64,000 bases of DNA from the NCBI GenBank assembly GCA_004299235.1, contig SCQL01000029.1, positions 31,678-95,677 of the forward strand, given 5' to 3'. The translations under genes were made by a program, and so were the position numbers. The stretch comes from a bacterium. Its GTDB lineage: Bacteria; Chloroflexota; Dormibacteria; Dormibacterales; Dormibacteraceae. Shown piece by piece: positions 24,590-32,967 of the stretch. The notes under the pieces are model-generated. The model was not told the origin of the DNA. It ran no database searches and saw only the letters and a list, made by a program, of their open reading frames with translations. Position 1 is the first letter of the stretch. Each line of letters begins with the position of its first letter.

Positions 24590-24648
24590 ATAAGTGAATT
24601 GGACGGATGGCTTGGTAGTCGGGGCCCCGCCTCCCGCCTCCCGCTCCA
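24590..24648. repeat. attachment-site scar 5 (right border of the island)
   Basis: A 59-bp repeat with a one-mismatch core CCCGCCTCCCGCTCCA at 24633-24648. On the minus strand it encodes EREAG, then KPSVQFTYRL without a nearby stop. Ordinary chromosomal genes follow, so this is taken as the outermost right end. Confidence 0.68.
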
Positions 24649-24667
24649 CCGCCATAATCCGCCTGCT

Positions 24668-25252
24668 GTGGCCCGTAACGGCAAGACGCACAGACGGTCA
24701 GGACGCCTCAATCTCGTTCCTGCGTTCGTCCTCATCGGCTTGGTGTTCATCGCCATCGGAGCCACACCGCTGGTCACTGGACTGCCCGGCCAGCTGGAAA
24801 GCTCAGCCAGGCGATACCACTCATCTCCGACCTGCGGGCCCTACAGCCATGACGCGGCCGTTTCCGCATCGACCCGTTGTCGCTTTCAGGATTCAGGCAC
24901 AGTCACGCAACAGTTCACCTCGGCCTGTGGCGGGCGTTACACATCAACCTGCTACAACGTGGTCGTGACCACCTCGTCCGGTCTGAGTTCCACGACAGAC
25001 AGCCGGGCTCTCTACGACGAAGTGGCAGTGGGTTCGACCTATCCGGTCGAGATCTGGCAATCAAGGATTACGTGCATCTTTGTCCAGCCCGGTGCTTGTG
25101 CCCAGACGGGGGACAATCCAGATCTGGTCGCCAGCAACAACAGTGCCGTCCGGATGCTTCTGATCGTCGGCATCGGGCTGCTGTTTGGCTTCCCGCCTCT
25201 GGCGTACGAATTTACCGAGCGACTGCGGCGTGGACGTAAGAAGCGCCCCTAG
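24668..25252 (+). CDS. membrane protein with extracytoplasmic cysteine-rich loop, unknown
   Basis: Read from GTG 24668, because the upstream in-frame ATG at 24599 lies inside scar 5. The protein is about 194 residues with an N-terminal helix (LVPAFVLIGLVFIAIGATPL), a loop of about 110 residues containing several cysteines, and a second helix (MLLIVGIGLLFGFPPLAYEF). The layout resembles DUF3592-type proteins. It is the first gene right of the island. Confidence 0.55.
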   Translation: MARNGKTHRRSGRLNLVPAFVLIGLVFIAIGATPLVTGLPGQLESSARRYHSSPTCGPYSHDAAVSASTRCRFQDSGTVTQQFTSACGGRYTSTCYNVVVTTSSGLSSTTDSRALYDEVAVGSTYPVEIWQSRITCIFVQPGACAQTGDNPDLVASNNSAVRMLLIVGIGLLFGFPPLAYEFTERLRRGRKKRP

Positions 25253-25288
25253 CAAACAAAGATCGCTCTGGTTGGCGGGGGGAGCCAC

Positions 25289-26521
25289 GTGACCGATGTC
25301 CTGGAGTCGAATCGTGACTGTCCTGGTACGGTGACCGTCGCCCCGGCGCGGCTCCCGTGGCGGCGGATCTGGCTGTGGTCGCTGGCTGCGTTCACCGTCA
25401 CGCGGGCCGGCTTCTTGCTGCTGACCGTCGTCGCGGGGGCGGTCCATGGGAGCCACGTCCCCGGCTCCTTGCTCGAACTGTGGGACCAGTGGGACACCCA
25501 TTGGTACCAGCTGATCTCCCGGCAAGCCTACTTCTCGCCCAAGGCCACGGTGTTCTTTCCGCTCTATCCGGCTCTGCTCGGAGCCCTGGCGGGGGCCCTC
25601 GGTCACGCGGGCGGCCCGGTGTGGCCGGCACCCGACCCGGTCCGGCTTGGGGCTGCCATGCTGGTCGCCAACCTGGGAGGCCTGGCCGCGATCGCCGGCG
25701 TGGTCGCGCTCGGCGCCGCCGAAGAGGACGAGGCGCTCGGTCGCCGCGCGGCGCGCCTGTTCCTCGCCTACCCCTTCGCCTTCTATCTCGCGGCGGCCTA
25801 CACCGAGGGACCGTTCATCGCCTTCGCGGTCTGGTCTCTGCTCCTCGCTCGGCGGGGCAGATGGGCGCCGGCGGCCGGGCTCGCCTTCCTGGCCGCACTG
25901 ACCCGGGTCACCGCGGTGATCCTGGTCTTGCCTCTGATCTGGGATTTGGGCCGCCAGCGGGGCTGGTGGCAAAGGCAGACCGCGCTGGCCCGGCTTGGCG
26001 AGATCAGCCGGCTGCTGGCGATGGCCGCTGCCGTCCCGGCCGCGATCGGCCTGTACATGGCCTACCTGGCGACCCGTTTCCACGACCCGTTGCTGTTCGT
26101 TCGCGAACAGTCGATCGGCTGGCACAGGCAGGCAGCCTTGATCTTCTCCGTACCGTTCCAAGCCGCCGCGCGGATCGTGCGCCTGCCGCTTGCCAGCGAG
26201 GGGCGCTGGGTCCAGACCGCTGAGCTGCTCGCCGTTCTTCTGGTCGCCGTGCTGCTGGTCAGCGCCGCTCGCCGGCAACCGCTCGCCTTCACCCTCTACA
26301 CCGCCGGGCTGCTCTATCTCGCCCTCGCCGCGCCGATCGTGTCAGGCTCTTACTACCTGCAGAGCGCGGGGCGCTTCATGTGCGCGGCGGTGCCCGCGTT
26401 TCTTGCCCTCGGCCGCCTCCTCCAGCGCCACCGTGTTCTCGAGACCGTGGTCCTGGGGGCGGGGTTTGGTCTTCAGGCCGTCTTCCTGGCGGCCTTTCTC
26501 GCCGGTCAGGCAATCGAGTGA
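25289..26521 (+). CDS. PIG-V-like membrane mannosyltransferase
   Basis: A 410-residue polytopic protein from GTG 25289, with a GGGGGAG ribosome site. The N-terminal lumenal motif WDQWDTHWYQLI and the following ATVFFPLYPALLG are typical of PIG-V/GT-C type mannosyltransferases that use a lipid-linked sugar donor. About ten membrane helices follow. It probably glycosylates a membrane or cell-wall acceptor. Confidence 0.72.
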   Translation: MTDVLESNRDCPGTVTVAPARLPWRRIWLWSLAAFTVTRAGFLLLTVVAGAVHGSHVPGSLLELWDQWDTHWYQLISRQAYFSPKATVFFPLYPALLGALAGALGHAGGPVWPAPDPVRLGAAMLVANLGGLAAIAGVVALGAAEEDEALGRRAARLFLAYPFAFYLAAAYTEGPFIAFAVWSLLLARRGRWAPAAGLAFLAALTRVTAVILVLPLIWDLGRQRGWWQRQTALARLGEISRLLAMAAAVPAAIGLYMAYLATRFHDPLLFVREQSIGWHRQAALIFSVPFQAAARIVRLPLASEGRWVQTAELLAVLLVAVLLVSAARRQPLAFTLYTAGLLYLALAAPIVSGSYYLQSAGRFMCAAVPAFLALGRLLQRHRVLETVVLGAGFGLQAVFLAAFLAGQAIE

Positions 26522-26525
26522 TGCG

Positions 26526-27704
26526 TCAGCGCCCTGCGGTAGGCCCGTAAGAGGACGGAATCCGCAGCGGCAGCGCGAGCCAGCCCATGAGGGCGGCGCC
26601 GACGACGCCGGGCAGGAAGGCGAGGACGGCCTTGCCGCTGGCGTCCCACATGAAGCCGGCGATCACAGGCACGACGAAGGCGGTCGAGTACTGGATCGTG
26701 AACACGGCCGCGCTCATGCGGTGGACGTCTCCGGGCGGAGCCAACTTGGGCGGCAGGGTGAGGGCGACGATGAAGGCCAGCGCCGAGGCAAAGCCGAGGA
26801 TCAGGGCGCACACGATGACCCCACTGCCCGGCACGACCGCCATCCCCACCTGGCCGACCGCCATCAGGGCGGCCGAGCCGATGAAGCCGACGCGGCCGGT
26901 CAGCAGGCGCTCGCGCAGGATGACGGCCGGCGCGGTCAGCAGCTGGGCGCCGTTGAGCGCCGCCAGCGTGGGGGAGATGAGCTGATGCCTACCTGTCTGG
27001 TCGAGGAAATCGGGGATGTAGGCGTTGGTGCCGAAGTAGACGGCGGAGGCCATGCCCATCACCAAGCCGATCCGGATCGTCTGCCCTTCGCGCCAGTTCG
27101 GCCACCAGGGAGTGGGGACCGCGGGCTTGGGGCCGCGCGCCGGAACCGCGACCGTGATGGCCACCGCGGTGATGACGACGAAGATCCCCCACAGCGCCAG
27201 CGCCCAGCGCCAGTCGCCGTGCGCGAGGGGCAGCACGCCGAACGGCGTGGTCAGCGCCGTCGGTATGGTTTCGCCGATCAGGATGCCGTTGCTGTACAGG
27301 GCGGTGGCGATCGCGATTCGGCGCGGGAACCAATCGCGGACGAGCGAAGGAAAGGCGGGCTGGGTCACCGCGATGCCGGCGCCCATCAGGAACGTGGCGC
27401 CGAACAGGACCTGTGTGCTCGGGCCGAACCCGCGCACGGCGCCGAAGACGGCGACGCAACCCAGCCCCACCGCGAGGGCGCCACGCACGCCGACCCTGGC
27501 GATGAGCAGGGCCCCGGGCACAGCCGCGACGGCGAACAGGAGCACCGGCAACGAAACGAGCGCCCCGACCGACTTCTCGTCGAGGTGAAGGTCGTGGTGG
27601 ATCAGCGGGATGACGGGTGGCACCGCCAGCAGCGTGAGACGAAGATCAATCCCCCCCAACCAGAGCAGGAACAGGCGTGCCCAGTCCGCGCGGGTGAGCT
27701 TCAC
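26526..27704 (-). CDS. MFS transporter (CynX/NimT-like)
   Basis: A 392-residue protein with about twelve membrane helices and MFS loops (RDWFPRRIAIATALYSNG, GETIPTALTTP). The N-terminus DLRLTLLAVPPVIPLIHHDLH and overall length match the CynX/NimT branch of anion and drug carriers. The substrate is unknown. It diverges from the DsrE-family gene (38 bp apart). Confidence 0.8.
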   Translation of the reverse strand: MKLTRADWARLFLLWLGGIDLRLTLLAVPPVIPLIHHDLHLDEKSVGALVSLPVLLFAVAAVPGALLIARVGVRGALAVGLGCVAVFGAVRGFGPSTQVLFGATFLMGAGIAVTQPAFPSLVRDWFPRRIAIATALYSNGILIGETIPTALTTPFGVLPLAHGDWRWALALWGIFVVITAVAITVAVPARGPKPAVPTPWWPNWREGQTIRIGLVMGMASAVYFGTNAYIPDFLDQTGRHQLISPTLAALNGAQLLTAPAVILRERLLTGRVGFIGSAALMAVGQVGMAVVPGSGVIVCALILGFASALAFIVALTLPPKLAPPGDVHRMSAAVFTIQYSTAFVVPVIAGFMWDASGKAVLAFLPGVVGAALMGWLALPLRIPSSYGPTAGR

Positions 27705-27742
27705 GCAGACGCCATGGTCATCAACTGCGCATACTGAGGCCT

Positions 27743-28105
27743 GTGCCAGGCCTCCTGATCGTCACCGCGGCCGGTCCTGAGAACCCGACTCGCGCCACCG
27801 TGCCGTTTCACATCGCGGTCAACGGCGCCAAACCGAACGGCACCGAGTGTGCGGTCGTGCTGGCGGGCGATGCCGCCGAGCTCCTGAAGCCGGACGTCAT
27901 CGCCAACGTGCTTGGCGTGGGCGTGCCGCCGCTCCGCGACCTGTTGGACAAATGCCTGGATGCGGACATCCATTTCTACGTTTGAAAAGGCTGTGCTGAG
28001 GCCCGTGGGGTCTTACCTTCGATGCTCACCCCGAACTGCTCGTTCATCGCACCGCCGGACCTGGTTCGACTGACGATGGAGGCCGATCGCGTCCTCAGCT
28101 TCTAG
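27743..28105 (+). CDS. DsrE-family protein with in-frame TGA (candidate selenoprotein)
   Basis: The frame GTG 27743 to TAG 28105 has a single TGA at codon 81 (27983-27985). Before it is a standard DsrE N-terminus (ATVPFHIAVNGA, VPPLRDLLDKCLDADIHFYV); after it the family continues in the same frame (KGCAEARGVLPS ... LTMEADRVLSF). DsrE relatives carry YVCxxCxxARG here, so the TGA replaces the first Cys of a CxxC site, giving U-K-G-C. A hairpin with a G-first loop starts 12 nt after the TGA. Either selenocysteine is inserted and a 120-residue protein is made, or a Cys codon has mutated and this is an 80-residue truncation. No sel genes are in the window. Confidence 0.6.
27997..28015 (+). promoter_or_regulatory. 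bacterial SECIS-like hairpin
   Basis: TGAGGCCC (27997-28004) pairs with GGGTCTTA (28008-28015) around the loop GTG: eight pairs, two of them G-U. The loop begins 19 nt after the UGA and starts with G followed by U, within the spacing I recall for bacterial SECIS elements (about 16-37 nt). Confidence 0.5.
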
Positions 28106-30050
28106 TCGCGCCGATGGCGGCGAGCGCGCTGGGGTTTTCGAGCGAGGACAAATCGCCAGGGTCGGATCCGGTGTAGACCGAGCGCACCACCCGCCGCAGG
28201 ATCTTGGCGTTGCGCGTGCGGGGCAGGTCGGTGACGAAGTGAACGGCCTTCGGGCGCAGCGGCTTACCTAGAGAGGTTGCGACCAGGTCCTGGAGCTCGC
28301 CTGACAGCTGGACGCTGGCCTGGCGGCCCGGGCGCAGGATGACGAAGCAGACGAGCGCCTCGCCCTTCAGCTCGTCCGGCACGCCGATGGCGGCCGACTC
28401 CGCGACGGCGGGGTGCCCGACGAGCACCGACTCGACCTCGGCCGGTCCGAGCCTCTTGCCCGCGACCTTGATCGTGTCGTCGGAGCGGCCTAGCACGTAC
28501 CACAGGCCGTCGTCGGGATCGGCGTACGCCCAGTCGCCGTGGACCCACACGCCGTCGAAGCGGCTCCAGTACGTGTCGAGGTAGCGCTGCCGGTCGCCCC
28601 AGAAGCCGCGGGTCATGCCCGGCCATGGATTTCGAATCGCGAGCTCACCGACCTCGCCTCGCACCGAGCGGCCCTCGGTGTCGATCACGTCGGCCGCGAT
28701 GCCGGGGAGCGGGCCCGCGAACGAGCACGGCCGCAGGTGGGTGATCACGTTGCCGCAGAGGATGCCGCCTGAGATCTCCGTGCCCCCGCTGTAGTTGATG
28801 ATCGGGATCCGGCCACCGCCGATCTGCTCGAAGAACCACTGGAACGGCTCGGGGTTCCAGGGCTCTCCCGTGCCCCCGAGGATGCGCAGGCTGGACAGGT
28901 CGTGGCGCTCCGGCACCTCGTTGCCGTGGGTCATCAGGCTGCGCACGAGCGTGGGAGAGACCCCGAGCACTGTGACCTTGTGGTCGGCGACCATGCGCCA
29001 CAGGCGGTCCGCCGCCGGATAGTCCGGCGTGCCCTCGTACAGCACCATCGTCGCGCCGAGGACCAGCGACCCGAAAATGAGCCAGGGGCCCATCATCCAG
29101 CCGATGTCGGTGTACCAGAAGATCGTGTCGCCGGTGCCGACGTCGAAACCGTGCGCCATGTCCTGCGCGCTCTTGACCGGGAAGCCGCCGTGGACGTGCA
29201 GCGTGCCCTTCGGCTTGCCCGTCGTCCCGGAGGTGTAGATGATCATCAACGGGTCTTCGGGGTCGAGCTCGTGGGTGGGCGAGTGGTCGGGTTCGTCCTC
29301 GAGCAGGACCTCCCACACCTGGTCACGACCGTGCGTCCAGGGGATCTCGCGCACCACCCGGCGGTGGACGATCACCTTGGTCACGGTCGGGCAGGACACC
29401 AGCGCCTTGTCGGCGGTCTCTTTCATCGGCACCACCTGTCCGCGGCGGTAGAAGCCGTCGGCGCAAATGAGCACCTTGGCCTCGCCGTCGCGGAGCCGCG
29501 TCGCGATCGCTTCCGCACCGTAGCCCGAGAACAGCGGGATGATGACCGCGCCGATCTTCGCCGTCGCCAGCACGGAGACGGCGACCTCGGGGCACATCGG
29601 CATGAAGATGCCGACGCGGTCGCCCGGCCGGACGCCCAGCCGGCGCAGCGCGCCCGCGAGGCGGCAGACCTCCTTGTCGAGCTCGCCGTAGGTGAGCTTG
29701 CGCACCTCGCCCGGCTCGCCTTCCCAGATCACGGCGAGCTTGTCCTGGAGCTCGCGGTCGCGATGGCGGTCGAGGCAGCTCTGCACGATGTTCATGCGCG
29801 CGCCGATCCACCACCGGGCCCAGGGCTTGCCCAGCGAAAGGTCGACGACTTTGTCGTAGCGGCGGTAGAAGGCGACGTCGATGTCTTTGATCGCGGCGTC
29901 CCAGAACCATTCGATGTCGCCGTCCGCGCGCTGCAAGAGCTCGGCGAACGTATCGATGCCGTGGCGGTTCATGAAGCGCTTGAGCCGGCTCTTCTCGATC
30001 ACCTCGGCGCTCGGTTCCCAGATCACGTCCCCGATCACGACCGGCTGCAT
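28095..30050 (-). CDS. acetyl-CoA-synthetase-like acyl-CoA ligase
   Basis: A 651-residue AMP-forming ligase. It has the N-terminal ACS block GARMNIVQSCLDRH, the P-loop YTSGTTGKPKGTLH, the hinge and acceptor motifs (WVHGDWAYADPDDGLWYVLGR, quoted in part) and the C-terminal lysine region TRNAKILRR. It should activate acetate or a short acyl acid to its CoA ester. The stop overlaps the extended DsrE frame by 11 bp in convergent arrangement. Confidence 0.87.
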   Translation of the reverse strand: MQPVVIGDVIWEPSAEVIEKSRLKRFMNRHGIDTFAELLQRADGDIEWFWDAAIKDIDVAFYRRYDKVVDLSLGKPWARWWIGARMNIVQSCLDRHRDRELQDKLAVIWEGEPGEVRKLTYGELDKEVCRLAGALRRLGVRPGDRVGIFMPMCPEVAVSVLATAKIGAVIIPLFSGYGAEAIATRLRDGEAKVLICADGFYRRGQVVPMKETADKALVSCPTVTKVIVHRRVVREIPWTHGRDQVWEVLLEDEPDHSPTHELDPEDPLMIIYTSGTTGKPKGTLHVHGGFPVKSAQDMAHGFDVGTGDTIFWYTDIGWMMGPWLIFGSLVLGATMVLYEGTPDYPAADRLWRMVADHKVTVLGVSPTLVRSLMTHGNEVPERHDLSSLRILGGTGEPWNPEPFQWFFEQIGGGRIPIINYSGGTEISGGILCGNVITHLRPCSFAGPLPGIAADVIDTEGRSVRGEVGELAIRNPWPGMTRGFWGDRQRYLDTYWSRFDGVWVHGDWAYADPDDGLWYVLGRSDDTIKVAGKRLGPAEVESVLVGHPAVAESAAIGVPDELKGEALVCFVILRPGRQASVQLSGELQDLVATSLGKPLRPKAVHFVTDLPRTRNAKILRRVVRSVYTGSDPGDLSSLENPSALAAIGATRS

Positions 30051-30089
30051 CGCCCCTGGATTCTAAACGCGCCCCTACACTGCGGTTCG

Positions 30090-30326
30090 ATGCGGGAGCT
30101 GCCCGACGACTTCGCCGTGACGCTGGCTCGAGTCCTCGAACCGGGTGAGCGCGAGACCGCCGCCAACGTCATCGAGGCCGCGACCATGCTCGACGACGAC
30201 GGCTTGCGCATGTTCCTCGAGATGTTCGCCCGCAGAGTGCGAGCCTCGGCTGCGCCGGTTAGGCACGAGGAGCTGCGGAAGTTCCTGCATTCGGCCGCGC
30301 GCGGGGAACGCGAAGCCGCTCCCTGA
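30090..30326 (+). CDS. small acidic helical protein, unknown
   Basis: A 78-residue protein (MRELPDDFAVTLARVLEPGE) that is all-helical by appearance, with no known motif. It diverges from the ligase gene (39 bp apart), and its 3' end overlaps the minus-strand gene at 30259 by 68 bp. Coding is plausible but unproven. Confidence 0.4.
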   Translation: MRELPDDFAVTLARVLEPGERETAANVIEAATMLDDDGLRMFLEMFARRVRASAAPVRHEELRKFLHSAARGEREAAP

Positions 30327-30891
30327 TCCGCTGCGCCTCCTGGTGCAGCTCCCAGTAGTTGGACCAGGCGGTGTGCGCGACCGCCACCGCGACGGGTGCC
30401 TTGAAGCGCTCGCGCGCGGCGCGAATCGCGTGCTGCTGCGCGTAGCACCAGCGGTCCCAGGCCCGCTCCACCGTGCAGTCGACCAGCTCGAGCCACTCAT
30501 CGTCAGAGACGCTGCCGCCGGGCGGCGGGAGCGTGAGCACCTTCCAACGCCTGCCCTCACCGACGATCGTGACGACGGGTTGACCGCCCGGCCGGCCCGC
30601 GTGGCGATTCGGCCGCGGGTGGTTGGGGTTGGCCGCCATCAACCGCTGCTGCACGGCAAAGACGAGGTCGTGCGCCGCATGAAGCGTCGCGGGCGGCAGC
30701 GGGGGGTTGCGCCGGCCGAGCCTCAGCTGCAGCGCGCGAATCGCCTCGCGCAATCGTGGCGGCGCCTCGCTTCGGTCTTCGAGACGCAGGGTCTCCACGT
30801 CGTCGAGAAGGCCGTCGGATTCGGCAAGGAGCGATCGGCGTCGCGTCTCGGTCGCCCGCTCCGACTCGACCGGCATGGTCACCGCGGCCAT
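30259..30891 (-). CDS. hypothetical protein, likely leaderless
   Basis: About 210 residues from ATG 30891 (or 205 from ATG 30876). Upstream ATGs are inside or before the promoter at 30899-30926 and are unlikely starts. The sequence has two helical blocks, one with conserved-looking aromatics (WLELVDCTVERAWDRWCYAQQ; VAHTAWSNYWELHQEAQRI). I do not recognise a family. Confidence 0.5.
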   Translation of the reverse strand: MAAVTMPVESERATETRRRSLLAESDGLLDDVETLRLEDRSEAPPRLREAIRALQLRLGRRNPPLPPATLHAAHDLVFAVQQRLMAANPNHPRPNRHAGRPGGQPVVTIVGEGRRWKVLTLPPPGGSVSDDEWLELVDCTVERAWDRWCYAQQHAIRAARERFKAPVAVAVAHTAWSNYWELHQEAQRIRERLRVPRARPNAGTSAAPRA

Positions 30892-30898
30892 GCCCAGC

Positions 30899-30926
30899 AC
30901 CATAGCCGCTGCAGGTGGTTTGTCAA
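30899..30926 (-). promoter_or_regulatory. minus-strand promoter of the 30259-30891 gene
   Basis: On the minus strand TTGACA (30926-30921), a 16-bp spacer, then TATGGT (30904-30899). The expected start of transcription is within a base or two of ATG 30891, which would give a leaderless mRNA. Confidence 0.6.
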
Positions 30927-30999
30927 GTGGGGGTTTACACGTCCGAGGCGATGGAGCCCCTCGCATCTCCAAGGGGAGGGCATTCGTTAACAGGCTGGG

Positions 31000-31028
31000 T
31001 TGTTCGCCCATTCGGGCAGTCATAAGGT
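31000..31028 (+). promoter_or_regulatory. tad operon promoter
   Basis: TTGTTC (31000-31005), a 17-bp spacer, then TAAGGT (31023-31028). The predicted transcription start falls at about 31035, the GTG of the first tad gene, again suggesting leaderless translation. Confidence 0.45.
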
Positions 31029-31034
31029 CGAGCC

Positions 31035-31655
31035 GTGATGAGGCGGTGGTTGGTCGCTCTTGCGGCTCTGACGATCGGTGGAGGGGTCAGCGCGGCGTTG
31101 CTGGTCCTCGCCAATCCCGCGCGCGACATGACTGACGTCTACGTGGCGGCGCGCGACGTGCCGGCGGGAGCGGTGCTGGGCGCCGGGGTGATCGCGCTCG
31201 AACGGATCCACGTCACCGGCGGCCGTGCGCTGCTGTTCACGCGCGGTGACGAGTCGAAGCTGGTCGGCCTGCAGACCACTCACGACCTCCTGACGGGCCA
31301 GCTCATCCAGCGCAGCGACGTTGGGGAGGCGGGTGTGATCGCCGACCGCCGGCTGGTGTTCGTGCCGGTCAAGGAGGCGCCGCCGGCGACGCCCGGTTCG
31401 AAGGTCGACCTGCTGGTCGTCGGCGGGGCGCCCGACCACCCGTCGGTCACTCCCTTCGCACTCGCTGTCGAGGTGAGGGCTACTGTCGCCGGAGGCTTGG
31501 TGGTCGTCGTCGCGTCCAGACAGGCCGCCGCCTTCGTGTATGCGGCAAGCAACATGCATCTCGCCGCGGTGATCGCCGAACCTGGCGCGGCGGATGGCTC
31601 TGAGGAATCGGTCTCCACCCCGGAGCAGGCGATGGCGGTGGCCGGTCAGCGGTGA
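31035..31655 (+). CDS. CpaB/RcpC-like SAF-domain pilus assembly protein
   Basis: A 206-residue protein with one N-terminal membrane helix and a SAF domain (VYVAARDVPAGAVLGAGVIAL, quoted in part) as in the Flp pilus protein CpaB. It probably sits at the outer face of the membrane in the pilus channel. It is the first gene of the tad run. Confidence 0.8.
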   Translation: MMRRWLVALAALTIGGGVSAALLVLANPARDMTDVYVAARDVPAGAVLGAGVIALERIHVTGGRALLFTRGDESKLVGLQTTHDLLTGQLIQRSDVGEAGVIADRRLVFVPVKEAPPATPGSKVDLLVVGGAPDHPSVTPFALAVEVRATVAGGLVVVVASRQAAAFVYAASNMHLAAVIAEPGAADGSEESVSTPEQAMAVAGQR

Positions 31656-31662
31656 CCTGGAC

Positions 31663-32967
31663 GTGAGCGGCGCCACCATGTCCGCAGTCGAGGCGGACGT
31701 CCGCGCCCGGGTCGAGGCGGAGCTCGCGGCCGAGCTGGCGCGCCGCGACCGCACGCGCCTGCGCGTCGAAGACCAGCTGTGGATCTACGAGCTGGTGGGG
31801 CGCCTGGTTAGCGAGGAGGAGCAGCGCCGGCCCGCACCTCTCGACTGCGCCGAGGCGGAGCAGCTGTGGCGGCGGATCTTTGCATCGGTGACCCCGCTCG
31901 GTCCGCTGGCCGAACACCTCGCCGACCCGGAGGTCGAGGAGGTGCGCATCAACGGCACCGACGCGTGCTTCGTCTTCCGAGCCGGGCGGCGTCAGGCGGT
32001 TCCACCGCCGTTCGGCGACGAGGCCGCGCTGGTCGAGCTGGTCCACTGGTACACCGACGGCACGCCCAGCGCGCGCCTCGATCGCGCCAGCCCGACGGTG
32101 ACCATGACGCTGCCCGAAGGCAGCCGGCTCCACGCCGCCCTTTCGCCGCCCGCGCGGCCCATGAGCGTGACCATCCGCCGCCACCCGGCCACGCGTTTTG
32201 CGGACCTGGCGGCGCTCGCGGCCTCCGGCTTCCTGCCCCAGGCGCTCATCCCGTTTCTCGAATCCGCCGTGGCGGGCCGCTTGAACATGCTGGTGTCCGG
32301 CGGCGCCGGCGCGGGCAAGACGACCTTCATGCGCGTTCTGGCGCGGCTGATTCCGGCCGATGAGCGGGTCGTGACGATCGAAGACCAGGCCGAGCTGCAC
32401 CTGTGGCGCGAGCTTCCCGACTGCATCGCCCTGGAGGGGAGGCCGCCCAATACGGAGGGACGTGGCGCGATCACCATCCAGATGCTCGTCCACGAAGCCC
32501 TCCGCATGTCCCCCGACCGGATCGTCATCGGCGAGGTGCGCGGCGGCGAGGCCCTCGACCTGCTGGATGCGATGAACACTGGACATCCGGGGTCGGTGTG
32601 CACGCTGCACGCCGACAGCCCGCGCGAGACGCTGCCGAGGCTGGTGCGGCTCGCGTTGCGCAACCCGCAGGCGCCGCGGGCCGAGGCGGTGCTGGTCGAG
32701 GTCGTGCATACGGTCGACCTCGTCCTCTATGCGGGCATCGTCAGGCGGAGCGGAGCGGATGGCGAGGGCCGGGAGCGCAGGCTGCTGTCGTTGGGCTGCG
32801 TGGCCGGCATCGACGAAGGGCGGCCGATGGTCCAGGAGCTCGTCACCCTCGGCGGCGACGGCCGCTGGCATCGGGTCGGGTCGCCCGGGGCGATGCCGGA
32901 CCGGGTGCGGGCGAAGCTGGCGCAGGTGTGCGATCCGTCGCAGCTGCTCGACGGATTCGATGCTTGA
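31663..32967 (+). CDS. Tad/Flp pilus secretion ATPase (CpaF/TadA)
   Basis: A 434-residue protein read from GTG 31663, with GGTGA nine bases upstream; ATG 31678 is the alternative. It has a Walker A motif (SGGAGAGKTTF), an Asp box/Walker B region (VVTIEDQAELHL, VIGEVRGGEALDLL) and the conserved MNTGHPGSVCTLHADSP. It is the hexameric ATPase that powers Flp pilus assembly. The downstream tadB-like start overlaps its stop by 8 bp. Confidence 0.92.
   Translation: MSGATMSAVEADVRARVEAELAAELARRDRTRLRVEDQLWIYELVGRLVSEEEQRRPAPLDCAEAEQLWRRIFASVTPLGPLAEHLADPEVEEVRINGTDACFVFRAGRRQAVPPPFGDEAALVELVHWYTDGTPSARLDRASPTVTMTLPEGSRLHAALSPPARPMSVTIRRHPATRFADLAALAASGFLPQALIPFLESAVAGRLNMLVSGGAGAGKTTFMRVLARLIPADERVVTIEDQAELHLWRELPDCIALEGRPPNTEGRGAITIQMLVHEALRMSPDRIVIGEVRGGEALDLLDAMNTGHPGSVCTLHADSPRETLPRLVRLALRNPQAPRAEAVLVEVVHTVDLVLYAGIVRRSGADGEGRERRLLSLGCVAGIDEGRPMVQELVTLGGDGRWHRVGSPGAMPDRVRAKLAQVCDPSQLLDGFDA

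Larger units (their letters stand above)
8527..24648. mobile_element. composite integrative island in tRNA-Gly(CCC), several modules separated by attachment-site scars
   Basis: The left end is the tRNA 3' terminus (core CCCGTCTCCCGCTCCA, 8527-8542). The same 16-base core, exact or nearly so, recurs at 16517-16534 (diverged), 23181-23196, 24012-24027, 24438-24453 and 24633-24648. Between the cores lie two serine recombinases, replication-relaxation genes, vapBC pairs, an IS630-type transposase and cargo. Cargo around 13000-16400 and 21000-23000 looks visibly lower in GC than the flanks. Chromosomal gene order appears to resume at about 24668. The module boundaries and their order of arrival are inference. 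Confidence 0.8.

Noticed and set aside
16476..24648. The five scars as tRNA genes or tRNA pseudogenes
   Set aside because: They share only the 3' core with tRNA-Gly. They have no D or anticodon arm, and the 5' parts fit a conserved peptide pattern better than a cloverleaf.
28902..30326. A 474-residue plus-strand frame opposite the acyl-CoA ligase
   Set aside because: It is antisense to a gene with clear motifs and has shadow composition; only its last 78 residues (from 30090) lie outside that gene and were kept as a small candidate gene.
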